From: UBA7332 sp051657165
GTDB lineage: Bacteria; Bacteroidota; Bacteroidia; Bacteroidales; UBA7332
Direction of reading: 5' to 3'
Assembly (NCBI GenBank): GCA_051657165.1
Contig: JBOFKD010000306.1
Coordinates: 1 to 64,000 of the forward strand
Length of the DNA stretch: 64,000 bases
The notes under the pieces are model-generated. The model did not search any database, was not told where the DNA came from, and was given only the letters and a program-made list of their open reading frames with translations. Each line of letters begins with the position of its first letter. The first letter of the stretch is position 1. Shown in pieces: positions 53,296 to 61,669 of this stretch. Both the position numbers and the translations under genes were made by a program.

Positions 53296-54819
53296 TTAAT
53301 GTTTAAAGTGTCTGAAACCCGTCATAACCATTGCCATGTTATGAGCATTGCAATAGTCAACAGAGTCTTGATCTTTAATAGAGCCACCCGGTTGAATAAC
53401 AGCAGTAACGCCAGCCTGATCTGCAATTTCCACGCAATCAGCGAAAGGAAAGAATGCATCAGAAGCCATCACTGTGTTCTGAAGATCAAATTCGAAAGAT
53501 TTAGCCTTTTCGATTGCATGACGCAAAGCATCCACACGTGAAGTCTGACCAACACCGCTCGAAATCAACTGCTTGTTTTTAGCTAAAACGATCGCATTTG
53601 ATTTGCTATGCTTCACAATCTTGTTCGCAAATAAAAGATCTTCAATTTGTTCCTGAGTTACACCTGTTTCTGTAACTACTTTCAAATCTTCCGGTTTCTC
53701 TATTTTAAGGTCTTTGTCCTGAAGTAAAACTCCATTTAACAAAGAACGGAACTGAACGTTTGGAGTCTTATTTTCTTTCTGAACCAGAATAATCCGGTTT
53801 TTCTTTTTAGTAAGAATTTCCAAAGCATCCATATCATAATCGGGAGCTATAATCACTTCGAAGAACAGTTTGTTGATTTCTTCAGCAGAAGCTTTGTCAA
53901 CAACACCATTCGTAACCAAAATTCCGCCAAAAGCAGAAATCGGATCCCCTGCCAGCGCCTCAGTCCATGCTTCAAGCATTGTCGGTCGCGAAGCTAGTCC
54001 ACAAGCATTGTTGTGTTTAAGAATCGCAAACGTCAATTCGTCAAACTCGGCAATCAGAGAAACGGCAGCATCGATATCAAGCAAATTGTTATACGAGATC
54101 TCTTTACCTTGTAATTGCTCAAACATTTCGTTGAAGTTTCCGTAGAAAGTTCCTTTCTGGTGAGGATTCTCACCATAACGTAATGTTTTAGCATTGTTTT
54201 CGGCACATCTGAATGACGAACCTTTATCTTCATCAAAATAGTTGAAGATAGCAGTGTCGTATCCTGATGATACGGCAAATGCTTCTTTTGCAAACCAGCG
54301 ACGATCTTCAATCGATGAATTTGCCCCTTTTTCCTGTAGCATTTCATATAGAGGAGCATATTGTCCCTGTGAAGCAACAATTACCACATCTTTGAAATTT
54401 TTAGCAGCTGCACGAATCAAAGATATACCACCGATATCGATTTTTTCGATGATAGCCTTTTCTTCAGCACCTGAAGCTACTGTTTGTTCGAAAGGATAAA
54501 GATCAACAATAACCAGGTCTATTTCAGGAATCTCATATTGATTAATCTGAGATATATCCCCTTCTAGTTCGCGGCGACACAGGATACCGCCAAATACTTT
54601 AGGGTGAAGAGTTTTAACTCTGCCTCCTAATATAGAAGGATAACCGGTTAAATCTTCCACTGCTCTGCAAGGTAAGCCCAACGATTCTATGAACTCCTGA
54701 GTTCCCCCTGTAGAAACGAACTGAACTCCCTCTTCGTGCAATTTCAATAGAATTGCATCCAGACCCTCTTTGTGAAATACTGAAACTAACGCTGTTTTAA
54801 TCTGTTTGATACCCGACAT
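53296..54819 (-). CDS. purH: Bifunctional AICAR transformylase / IMP cyclohydrolase
   Basis: This cytoplasmic enzyme carries out the last two steps of IMP synthesis. The N-terminal cyclohydrolase domain (about 1-150) includes TALVSVFHKEGLD and FVSTGGTQEFIE. The C-terminal transformylase domain contains ILKHNNACGLA and SDAFFPFADCVE. The 507 residues match the bacterial form. It appears to lead the transcript into mreBCD-mrdA-rodA-lysO, with a short hairpin-forming gap (53250-53290). Confidence 0.97.
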   Translation of the reverse strand: MSGIKQIKTALVSVFHKEGLDAILLKLHEEGVQFVSTGGTQEFIESLGLPCRAVEDLTGYPSILGGRVKTLHPKVFGGILCRRELEGDISQINQYEIPEIDLVIVDLYPFEQTVASGAEEKAIIEKIDIGGISLIRAAAKNFKDVVIVASQGQYAPLYEMLQEKGANSSIEDRRWFAKEAFAVSSGYDTAIFNYFDEDKGSSFRCAENNAKTLRYGENPHQKGTFYGNFNEMFEQLQGKEISYNNLLDIDAAVSLIAEFDELTFAILKHNNACGLASRPTMLEAWTEALAGDPISAFGGILVTNGVVDKASAEEINKLFFEVIIAPDYDMDALEILTKKKNRIILVQKENKTPNVQFRSLLNGVLLQDKDLKIEKPEDLKVVTETGVTQEQIEDLLFANKIVKHSKSNAIVLAKNKQLISSGVGQTSRVDALRHAIEKAKSFEFDLQNTVMASDAFFPFADCVEIADQAGVTAVIQPGGSIKDQDSVDYCNAHNMAMVMTGFRHFKH

Positions 54820-54848
54820 AGAAAAATTTTTTTAGAATATTTCCTTTG

Positions 54849-54856
54849 CAAAATTA
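54849..54856 (-). promoter_or_regulatory. -7 box for purH
   Basis: TAATTTTG on the minus strand (forward CAAAATTA) lies 29 bp before the purH start and fits TAnnTTTG. It would drive purH and the mre genes after it. Confidence 0.5.
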
Positions 54857-54892
54857 AGAAAACTATTTGTTTAATAGACAATCATATAAAGC

Positions 54893-54938
54893 ATAATGGA
54901 GAGCAAATAGTAAAATTTCACTATTCACTCTCCATTAT
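54893..54938 (-). terminator. Terminator after the C1 peptidase gene
   Basis: ATAATGGAGAG (54893-54903) pairs with CTCTCCATTAT (54928-54938), and an inner AATAGT/ACTATT stem lengthens the hairpin. The U-tract is weak (GCTTTATAT). Confidence 0.65.
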
Positions 54939-54945
54939 CTTAAGT

Positions 54946-56130
54946 TTACTTGATATTTAATTTCTTTTTAAGAGATTTCGGTAATGCATCTTTGTGCAAA
55001 ACGATACTCATAGTTTTATAGCGTACGAAAGGATCTGAAGCATACCATGTACCTTCATATTTGTTGTTCGTACCCCATGAATTTTTAACCATATAGTATT
55101 TTTTACCCGTCTGATCTTTGGCAATACCATAGATTTGCATACCGTGATCATCCGTAGTCTCATAGTTGTCATAAGCAGCCTGACGCATCTCTTGTGTGAT
55201 AGTAGCTTCCTGTCCGGGAGCTTCTACTGCTTTGGCAATTTCAGCATCCTTATCTTTTTGGCTTAGTCCTAACCAGCGTGCCTGGTCTGAACCACTCAAT
55301 TCTCCAGATACAACGTTTGGAACAACAGCAATACCATTGCGTGTGAATCCTTTTTCGCTCACATCTGAAGCCCATGCTACAGTATAACCGTCCATAACTG
55401 CCGTTTCAAGAGCTTCCATCATTTCCTCAAGAGGAACATTGTATGAAAGAGAATTACGCCAGTTGTCCGGAATTTCAATAGCAAACTGAGTATAGAACGG
55501 ATGGTGAGTATACGAAGTTAAGCTTACGTAATCATCAGGATTTAATCCTAGCTCTTTCGCATAGCTTTGAGGAGTATATTCTTTTCCATTGTAAGTAAAC
55601 TTCTCAGGAGCATTTCCTAAATAAGCATCCAGAATACCATTGTATCCTTTTTTCCATGCCGGAGTAAGTTTTCTTTGTTTAATAACCGTATTTACATATG
55701 CGGCAGTTAATGCATCGATCTCATTGTGAACGTGCATGTTTTCACCGTAATTCAGTCCGGTCATAATTTCTTCAGGAACAATACCATAGTATTTTACAGC
55801 CTGCAGAACGTCATCGAAAGAACCACCGGGACCAAAGTTGGCTGTTCCGTGTCTTCTTACATAATTGTCTGCTTTGTCACTCCAATTGTGATACACAATA
55901 AACATTTCTGAAAGATCAGTTTCAGGTTTTCCCATACGCATAAGTTCAGACTCCAGGAATCCAAGTCCCGAGAATGACCAACAAGTACTTGAACGGTTCT
56001 GATTTTTCACCGGAGTGATTTTGTTTTCCTTTACGGATGTGAACTGATAACCAGTTGTATCTTGCTTCGCCTGAGCTGATACACTTAGTGTTGCACTTAG
56101 CAATAACGCAGAAAGAGTAACTTTTTTCAT
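54946..56130 (-). CDS. C1-family cysteine peptidase (bleomycin hydrolase / aminopeptidase C type), secreted
   Basis: This papain-fold peptidase has Cys50 in NRSSTCWSFSG, His in DDHGMQIYGI and Asn in VKNSWGTN. The oxyanion Gln is Q44. The start is set at the ATG at 56130, which gives the signal peptide MKKVTLSALLLSATLSVSAQ. An upstream in-frame ATG at 56235 would add 35 residues that overlap an inverted repeat and destroy the signal peptide. The 394-residue protein is therefore periplasmic, unlike cytoplasmic PepC. It is transcribed alone. Confidence 0.92.
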   Translation of the reverse strand: MKKVTLSALLLSATLSVSAQAKQDTTGYQFTSVKENKITPVKNQNRSSTCWSFSGLGFLESELMRMGKPETDLSEMFIVYHNWSDKADNYVRRHGTANFGPGGSFDDVLQAVKYYGIVPEEIMTGLNYGENMHVHNEIDALTAAYVNTVIKQRKLTPAWKKGYNGILDAYLGNAPEKFTYNGKEYTPQSYAKELGLNPDDYVSLTSYTHHPFYTQFAIEIPDNWRNSLSYNVPLEEMMEALETAVMDGYTVAWASDVSEKGFTRNGIAVVPNVVSGELSGSDQARWLGLSQKDKDAEIAKAVEAPGQEATITQEMRQAAYDNYETTDDHGMQIYGIAKDQTGKKYYMVKNSWGTNNKYEGTWYASDPFVRYKTMSIVLHKDALPKSLKKKLNIK

Positions 56131-56163
56131 AAATTGTGTGCTGGTTAGATAATAGATTATTAA

Positions 56164-56230
56164 GAGGTCATCCCGGCTTTTGGGTAAGTATTTAAATGTC
56201 GACAAGCTTTCCAAAAGTCGGGATGACCTC
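56164..56230. repeat. Long inverted repeat upstream of the C1 peptidase
   Basis: GAGGTCATCCCG (56164-56175) pairs perfectly with CGGGATGACCTC (56219-56230). After one unpaired position CTTTTGG/CCAAAAG continues the stem, enclosing about 27 nt. It lies 34-100 bp before the ATG, in the probable leader, and has no T-run. It may be a leader hairpin or an operator. Confidence 0.7.
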
Positions 56231-56256
56231 CTCATTTAATGCAAAGAAAACGTATT

Positions 56257-56301
56257 ATGGGCAGGTATAAAAACTTTATGCAATTTTTTATACCTGCCCA
56301 T
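56257..56301 (-). terminator. Terminator after the tandem NhaD genes
   Basis: ATGGGCAGGTATAAAAA (56257-56273) pairs with TTTTTATACCTGCCCAT (56285-56301), leaving an 11-nt loop. It ends transcription of the NhaD pair, 29 bp past the stop codon. The following U-tract is short. Confidence 0.75.
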
Positions 56302-56329
56302 GTAAATTATTTTCAATTTCCTCAGAAAT

Positions 56330-57754
56330 CTAGAAAATGACCTGTTGTAAATAATAGACTCCGGCACCTGCAAGATAGCCTATTGCTGCCAGCCATGATA
56401 TTTTTTTCAAATACCAGATGAAGTTCATTTTTTCAAGTCCCATAACAACAACTCCGGCTGCTGAACCAATAATCAGAATACTACCTCCGATACCGGCACA
56501 GTAAGTAAGGAATTGCCAGAAGATTCCGTCCTGCACAAAATTAGCCATATAAGCCGGATCTGCACTTGCCGCGATGGATACTTCTGTTGCAATAGGATAC
56601 ATACCGATCGCTCCGGCAACCAGAGGAACGTTGTCCACCACTGAAGACAGGAATCCGATCAGAATGTTTACAAGATAGACATTGTGAATTTCCTTATCCA
56701 GATATTGTGACATCATTTCCAGAATACCTGCTGATTGTAACGCTGCGACAGCCAAAAGGATACCCAGGAAGAATAAAAGAGTTGATCCGTCAATCTTTTT
56801 TATAACTGTTGATACTCGCATTTTTACAGACTCCTTCATATCTTCTTTCTTCGCATACATGACCTCAGTATAGACCCATATAAATGAAAGAGAAAGTAAT
56901 ACTCCCATAAACGGAGGAATATGTAATATCGTTTTATAAACCGGTACTAGAAGTAGTCCAAGTACGCCAAGAATCAGAATTGAAATGCGTTCTTTTTTTG
57001 ATACAAGAGATAAGTAACTCTCGTCGTCCACGTCATCACTCGGATCATCGCTAAAGTCTCCTTTCATGGATCTTGACAGAATTAACAATGGAACTAAAAC
57101 CGAAACCAGTGACGGCAGGAACAGATTTTCAAGCAGAATATTCGTAGATACATTACCGCGGACCCACAACATGATTGTTGTTACGTCACCAATCGGAGAC
57201 CATGCGCCACCACTATTTGCTGCTAATATAATCATCCCGGCAAATACCCATCGGTCTTTCTGGTTGCAGATAATCTTGCGGATAAGCATTGTCATAACAA
57301 TAGCTGTCGTAAGGTTATCTAAAACGGCAGACATAAAGAATGTGATGATTGTGATCAGCCACAAAAGTGTACGTTTGTTCCGGGTTTTAATACGGTTTGT
57401 GATAATTGCAAATCCCCCGTGAACGTCAACCAGTTCTACAATTGTCATTGCTCCAACCAGAAATATCAGAATCTCACATACCTCTCCCAGGTGTTCGATA
57501 ATCTGATAATCGAGAATAAACTTCACACATTGTTCCCACAATGATGCGTTTGTCAGTTCTGTGTGTGTTTGTACGAAATGCGCAAATTCCCCTGCGCTCA
57601 CATTTGGTACAATTTGTGTTGCGGCAGCTATGTACATAATCCATAACAGCATACCGGTCATCAGTGCTGAAGCAGCCTTGTCAACACGAATCGGGTGCTC
57701 CATGGCTATACAGGTATAGCCCAACAGAAAGAGAATAATCATTCCTGTAATCAT
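56330..57754 (-). CDS. nhaD: NhaD-type Na+/H+ antiporter (second of a tandem pair)
   Basis: This inner-membrane sodium/proton antiporter has about twelve helices. NhaD/ArsB-superfamily blocks are FLVGAMTIVELVDVHGGFAII, SAVLDNLTTAIVMTMLIRKI, AANSGGAWSPIGDVTTIMLW and SVVDNVPLVAGAIG. The polar residues in the D-N-L-T-T and SPIGDV segments probably line the ion path. It lies 21 bp after its paralogue and has the same length class (474 against 470), indicating tandem duplication. Confidence 0.94.
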   Translation of the reverse strand: MITGMIILFLLGYTCIAMEHPIRVDKAASALMTGMLLWIMYIAAATQIVPNVSAGEFAHFVQTHTELTNASLWEQCVKFILDYQIIEHLGEVCEILIFLVGAMTIVELVDVHGGFAIITNRIKTRNKRTLLWLITIITFFMSAVLDNLTTAIVMTMLIRKIICNQKDRWVFAGMIILAANSGGAWSPIGDVTTIMLWVRGNVSTNILLENLFLPSLVSVLVPLLILSRSMKGDFSDDPSDDVDDESYLSLVSKKERISILILGVLGLLLVPVYKTILHIPPFMGVLLSLSFIWVYTEVMYAKKEDMKESVKMRVSTVIKKIDGSTLLFFLGILLAVAALQSAGILEMMSQYLDKEIHNVYLVNILIGFLSSVVDNVPLVAGAIGMYPIATEVSIAASADPAYMANFVQDGIFWQFLTYCAGIGGSILIIGSAAGVVVMGLEKMNFIWYLKKISWLAAIGYLAGAGVYYLQQVIF

Positions 57755-57775
57755 ACTTACAAAAAATTTAATTAA

Positions 57776-59188
57776 TTAATAGAGATGCTCCAGCAGGAGA
57801 AATACTCCGGCTCCTGCCAGATATCCAAACAGTGCATATAGTGTAATATTCTTGAGATACCACATAAATGTGATCTTTTCCAATCCCATTGAGACAACGC
57901 CAGCAGCTGATCCGATAATCATAATACTGCCTCCGGTTCCGGCACAATAACTCAGAAAATGCCAGAATGGAGCATCTGCCAGAAATGCTGCATGTATATG
58001 TGCAGAATCCTGTATAGGATACATGCCGATTGTTCCGGCTACCAGAGAGCTATTGTCGATGATGCTCGATATAAGTCCGATAAACATATCTATATTCAAA
58101 GGATTCCCGATATGAGTATTCAGAAAGCCGGATACCATTGCAAGGATTCCCGAAACTTCTAAAGCTCCCACAGCCATCAATATCCCAAGGAGATATAGTA
58201 TCGTCGATGTATCAATATTATGTATAATCGAACTGACTCTTATTTTATCGCACTCTTTCTCAGTACTGCGCTTATTGAGAATTTCCGTATACAACCAAAT
58301 CATACCCAGTGAAAGAAGAATGCCAATTGCCGGGGGCAAGTTAGTTAAAGCTTTGAACAAAGGAACGAATAATATTCCGATAAGGCCTATAACTAAAATT
58401 GATACGCTATAGTTTGATTTTATAATAGCAGTGCCGGTATTCCCGTCTGATACCAGATAATTATTGCCCGGTAGCTGACTGCTTTCTGTTTCACCCCTGA
58501 GTCTGAAACTTATTAATATAAGTGGAACAATAAGGCTTATTACACTGGGGAGAAATACAAATTTTACGAGATTTACCGTAGTGACATTTCCGTGAACCCA
58601 TAATAATATAGTAGCAATATCTCCAACCGGAGACCATGCGCCGCCTGCATTTGCTGCAATAATAATCAGCCCCGTGAATAACCATCGCTCTTCTTTGTCA
58701 GTGATGAGTTTGCGGATAAGCATGATCATGACAATTGCAGTTGTCATATTGTCCAGAATTGCCGAAAGAAAGAATGTGAAAAATCCGATAATCCAGAGAA
58801 GCGACTTCTTTCTTTTAGCCGTAATATATTGTGTGATGACTGTAAATCCACCATGCGAGTCTATCAGCTCAACAATGGTCATAGCAGCAATCAGAAAAAA
58901 TATAATTTCTGCCGTATTGCCGATGTATTCTACAATCTGAAAATTCGTAATAAATGAGTTATACTGTGTGGCGAGAGTTTTTGCGGCCAGATCCGGATTC
59001 AGTTTTATGTAGTCAGAGAAAGTCTGAGGATCCATAAAAGGGACAATGTGTGTTCCATCCAGAACATACATAACCCAAAGTGTCATGCCCATAATCAGGG
59101 CTATGGCGCTTTTGTTTATTTTAATTTGTTGTTCGAGGGCTATGGCCGTATAGCCTAACAGGAACACGATGATCATAATTGTTATCAT
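57776..59188 (-). CDS. nhaD: NhaD-type Na+/H+ antiporter (first of a tandem pair)
   Basis: This paralogue of the gene behind it has the same motifs: IAAMTIVELIDSHGGFTVI, SAILDNMTTAIVMIMLIRKL, AANAGGAWSPVGDIATILLW, SSIIDNSSLVAGTIG. Differences are spread over the whole length. In the last motif it has S-S-L where its partner has V-P-L, next to the membrane Asp, which could alter ion preference or kinetics. It is the first gene after a -7-like box at 59228. Confidence 0.94.
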   Translation of the reverse strand: MITIMIIVFLLGYTAIALEQQIKINKSAIALIMGMTLWVMYVLDGTHIVPFMDPQTFSDYIKLNPDLAAKTLATQYNSFITNFQIVEYIGNTAEIIFFLIAAMTIVELIDSHGGFTVITQYITAKRKKSLLWIIGFFTFFLSAILDNMTTAIVMIMLIRKLITDKEERWLFTGLIIIAANAGGAWSPVGDIATILLWVHGNVTTVNLVKFVFLPSVISLIVPLILISFRLRGETESSQLPGNNYLVSDGNTGTAIIKSNYSVSILVIGLIGILFVPLFKALTNLPPAIGILLSLGMIWLYTEILNKRSTEKECDKIRVSSIIHNIDTSTILYLLGILMAVGALEVSGILAMVSGFLNTHIGNPLNIDMFIGLISSIIDNSSLVAGTIGMYPIQDSAHIHAAFLADAPFWHFLSYCAGTGGSIMIIGSAAGVVSMGLEKITFMWYLKNITLYALFGYLAGAGVFLLLEHLY

Positions 59189-59227
59189 ACTTGTGTTCTC
59201 TTAAATCTTGTCATCTTTAATCGGCCG

Positions 59228-59235
59228 CAAATGTA
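59228..59235 (-). promoter_or_regulatory. -7 box for the NhaD pair
   Basis: TACATTTG on the minus strand (forward CAAATGTA) lies 39 bp before the NhaD start and fits TAnnTTTG. Confidence 0.5.
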
Positions 59236-59272
59236 GATATTAAAAACTGCCGTCAAAACGATGAAAGAGAAA

Positions 59273-59330
59273 AGTTGTACTAAAATTGAATAATAAGAGG
59301 AAATTTTACTTTACTCGTTTTAGTACAACT
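59273..59330. repeat. 13-bp inverted repeat upstream of NhaD
   Basis: AGTTGTACTAAAA (59273-59285) and TTTTAGTACAACT (59318-59330) are perfect inverted copies 32 bp apart. They lie 38 bp upstream of the NhaD -7-like box, at a place where an operator or the end of the DUF1904 transcript would be expected. Confidence 0.65.
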
Positions 59331-59336
59331 CTTATT

Positions 59337-59374
59337 TAAATCTCTTTGTTCATAGAAATTGAAAAAGAGATTTA
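59337..59374 (-). other. Hairpin overlapping the DUF1904 stop codon
   Basis: TAAATCTCTTT (59337-59347) and AAAGAGATTTA (59364-59374) form an 11-bp stem reaching into the stop codon. No U-tract follows on the minus strand. It is probably a transcript-end structure. Confidence 0.45.
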
Positions 59375-59698
59375 ATAATGTTCTCCGTTTCCGTAATAAT
59401 GTCTTTCCTCCATATACTTGAAGTAGAGTTCACTCTCTTCATATCCGGCATTGCATAAAGCTGTATGGACTGTTTCGGCCACAGAATCTTCAAGCTCATC
59501 AGGACGTTTGAACGCTACTACTTCAACCAGAGGATAGCTTTTTACTTCTGATCCCTGCAATAGAAATGTAGAATGAATCACTTCAATCGTTATATAATCT
59601 ACCGGAACTTTATAAAGTTCGCACAATCTTTCGTGCATATCGGTACTTACCAGCGCTAATCTTTTAGCATCTGTACCGTGAAATCTGAATGTAGGCAT
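59372..59698 (-). CDS. DUF1904-family small protein
   Basis: This 108-residue cytoplasmic protein starts MPTFRFHG and contains VPVDYITIEVIHSTF and YPLVEVVAFKRP. It resembles DUF1904, a family with a tautomerase/MIF-like fold. The N-terminal Pro2 is present, which is the catalytic base in true tautomerases, but no substrate is known to me. It is a single gene between NhaD and guaB with no functional link to either. Confidence 0.75.
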   Translation of the reverse strand: MPTFRFHGTDAKRLALVSTDMHERLCELYKVPVDYITIEVIHSTFLLQGSEVKSYPLVEVVAFKRPDELEDSVAETVHTALCNAGYEESELYFKYMEERHYYGNGEHY

Positions 59699-59879
59699 AT
59701 CATTAATATATTAATCGGTTAATTTTGTCCGTTTCTGACGAAAAGCGAAATTAGATATTAGTTTCGATATTATTCGTTTAATGTACTTCTAACAACTAAT
59801 AAAAGCCCGTATTTGCCATTCTTGTGTGAATAATTATGAAAATAAAACAGCTGAAGTCAGATATATCATATAAAAGGGT

Positions 59880-59887
59880 TATATTTG
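59880..59887 (+). promoter_or_regulatory. -7 box for guaB
   Basis: TATATTTG fits TAnnTTTG and lies 30 bp before the guaB ATG at 59918. No clear -33 TTTG is seen. The rest of 59699-59879 is AT-rich and shows nothing else recognisable. Confidence 0.6.
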
Positions 59888-59917
59888 CACGCAACTAATT
59901 TTAAACATATTTCTTCT

Positions 59918-61393
59918 ATGTCATTTGTTGCAGATAAAGTAGTTATGGACGGTCTTACTTTTGACGATGTCCTATTGATTCCTTCCTATTCAGAGGTCCT
60001 TCCTCGTAACGTTGATTTGTCAACAAACTTCACGCGTAACATTCGTATGAATATCCCTTTTGTGTCAGCTGCCATGGATACGGTAACTGAGGCTAAACTG
60101 GCTATTGCTATTGCCCGTGAAGGTGGTATTGGTGTAATTCACAAAAACATGTCGATTGAAGAGCAGGCGCGCCAGGTTAAAATGGTGAAACGTGCAGAGA
60201 ACGGTATGATCTATGATCCTGTTACAATATTAAGTACAGCTACAGTTCTGGATGCTCTTAAGATTATGGCCGAATACAAAATCGGTGGTATTCCGGTAGT
60301 TGATGAAAGCAAACAACTGGTAGGTATTGTAACAAATCGTGATCTTCGTTTTGAAAAGAATTTTTCAAAACAGGTAGCTGAAGTGATGACAGGCAAAGAA
60401 AAGCTGATCACAACTACACAGACAACAAATCTGGAAGATGCTGCTGAGATTCTACAGCAACATAAAATTGAGAAGCTTCCGGTTGTTGATAAAGACGGTG
60501 CTTTGGTTGGTCTGGTTACTTATAAGGATATCACAAAAGCGAAAGATAAACCATTTGCATGTAAGGACGAGAAAGGTCGTCTTCGCGTAGCTGCCGGTGT
60601 TGGTGTTACAGCCGATACTATGGAGCGTGTGGATGCTTTGGTGGAAGCTGGTGTTGATGCAATTGTAATTGATACAGCTCACGGACATACAAGAGGTGTA
60701 GTGGAAGTATTGAAATCTGTAAAAGCAAAATATCCGGCACTTGAATGTGTAGTTGGTAACATTGCTACGGGTGAAGCTGCAAAAATGTTGGTTGATGCAG
60801 GTGCTGATGCTGTTAAAGTAGGTATCGGTCCCGGTTCTATCTGTACAACACGTGTGGTTGCCGGAGTAGGTGTACCTCAGCTTTCAGCTATTTATGATGT
60901 AGCGAAAGCGATCAAAGGGTCAGGTGTACCATTGATTGCTGATGGTGGTCTGCGTTATTCAGGTGATGTAGTGAAAGCTCTTGCTGCCGGTGCATTTACG
61001 GTAATGGTTGGTGGTTTGCTGGCTGGTGTTGAAGAATCACCGGGTGAGACAATCATTTTCAACGGACGTAAATTCAAATCATACCGTGGTATGGGTTCTC
61101 TGGAAGCAATGGAAAAAGGATCAAGCGACCGCTATTTCCAGGCTGGAGAGGTAGATGTGAAAAAACTGGTTCCGGAAGGAATTGCAGCTCGTGTACCATT
61201 TAAAGGCTCTTTGTTCGAAGTGATCTATCAGTTGGTAGGTGGTCTTCGCGCCGGAATGGGATATTGCGGATCTGCTAATATCGGTCAACTTCATAATGCG
61301 AAGTTCACACGTATAACAAATGCAGGTGTTCAGGAAAGTCACCCTCATGATGTAACAATCACCAGTGAAGCTCCTAACTACAGCCGTGGTTAA
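59918..61393 (+). CDS. guaB: Inosine-5'-monophosphate dehydrogenase
   Basis: This cytoplasmic enzyme oxidises IMP to XMP, the committed step to guanine nucleotides. The start is ATG 59918 (MSFVADKVVMDGLTFDDVLL); the TTG at 59885 lies on the promoter box and is rejected. Two CBS domains (about 95-205) interrupt the barrel. The active-site loop GPGSICTTR has Cys309, and the flap is in EGIAARVPFKG. The 491 residues are normal. With purH it makes this half of the window rich in purine synthesis genes, though the two are on separate transcripts. Confidence 0.98.
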   Translation: MSFVADKVVMDGLTFDDVLLIPSYSEVLPRNVDLSTNFTRNIRMNIPFVSAAMDTVTEAKLAIAIAREGGIGVIHKNMSIEEQARQVKMVKRAENGMIYDPVTILSTATVLDALKIMAEYKIGGIPVVDESKQLVGIVTNRDLRFEKNFSKQVAEVMTGKEKLITTTQTTNLEDAAEILQQHKIEKLPVVDKDGALVGLVTYKDITKAKDKPFACKDEKGRLRVAAGVGVTADTMERVDALVEAGVDAIVIDTAHGHTRGVVEVLKSVKAKYPALECVVGNIATGEAAKMLVDAGADAVKVGIGPGSICTTRVVAGVGVPQLSAIYDVAKAIKGSGVPLIADGGLRYSGDVVKALAAGAFTVMVGGLLAGVEESPGETIIFNGRKFKSYRGMGSLEAMEKGSSDRYFQAGEVDVKKLVPEGIAARVPFKGSLFEVIYQLVGGLRAGMGYCGSANIGQLHNAKFTRITNAGVQESHPHDVTITSEAPNYSRG

Positions 61394-61417
61394 TTGAAAT
61401 AATCAGAAATGATATAT

Positions 61418-61452
61418 AAAGGGATAGAGTATAAGTACTTTATCCCTTTTTT
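61418..61452 (+). terminator. Terminator of guaB
   Basis: AAAGGGATA pairs with TATCCCTTT, and the inner AGTA/TACT pair with one G-U step extends the stem to 14. A run of six T follows. Confidence 0.92.
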
Positions 61453-61522
61453 GTTTAGAATATTCGTATTTAGTTTCCGGTAACTACATAAGAGTTATAC
61501 GAATGGTATGTCTCAATAAAAC

Positions 61523-61552
61523 AGGGCGGTATGCTTTATTACATACCGCCCT
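61523..61552. terminator. Second hairpin terminator between guaB and the phosphoesterase gene
   Basis: AGGGCGGTATG (61523-61533) and CATACCGCCCT (61542-61552) form a perfect 11-bp stem. TTATTTGTCTTT follows on the right and GTTTTATT on the minus-strand side. It probably serves the leftward phosphoesterase operon as well. Confidence 0.8.
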
Positions 61553-61669
61553 TTATTTGTCTTTCATGATATTATGAGCAATATGAACTCATAACCAAAA
61601 CACAGTAATTTCCACGTGTAATGCATAGAAATAAGTTACACTTTATTTATCAATCATCTTATTGTTTGC

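Noticed and set aside
56131..56235. 35-residue N-terminal extension of the C1 peptidase
   Set aside because: The extension is encoded by the inverted repeat, and the ATG at 56130 begins a textbook signal peptide.
59885..59917. TTG start for guaB
   Set aside because: It falls on the TATATTTG promoter box; ATG 59918 gives the conserved IMPDH N-terminus.
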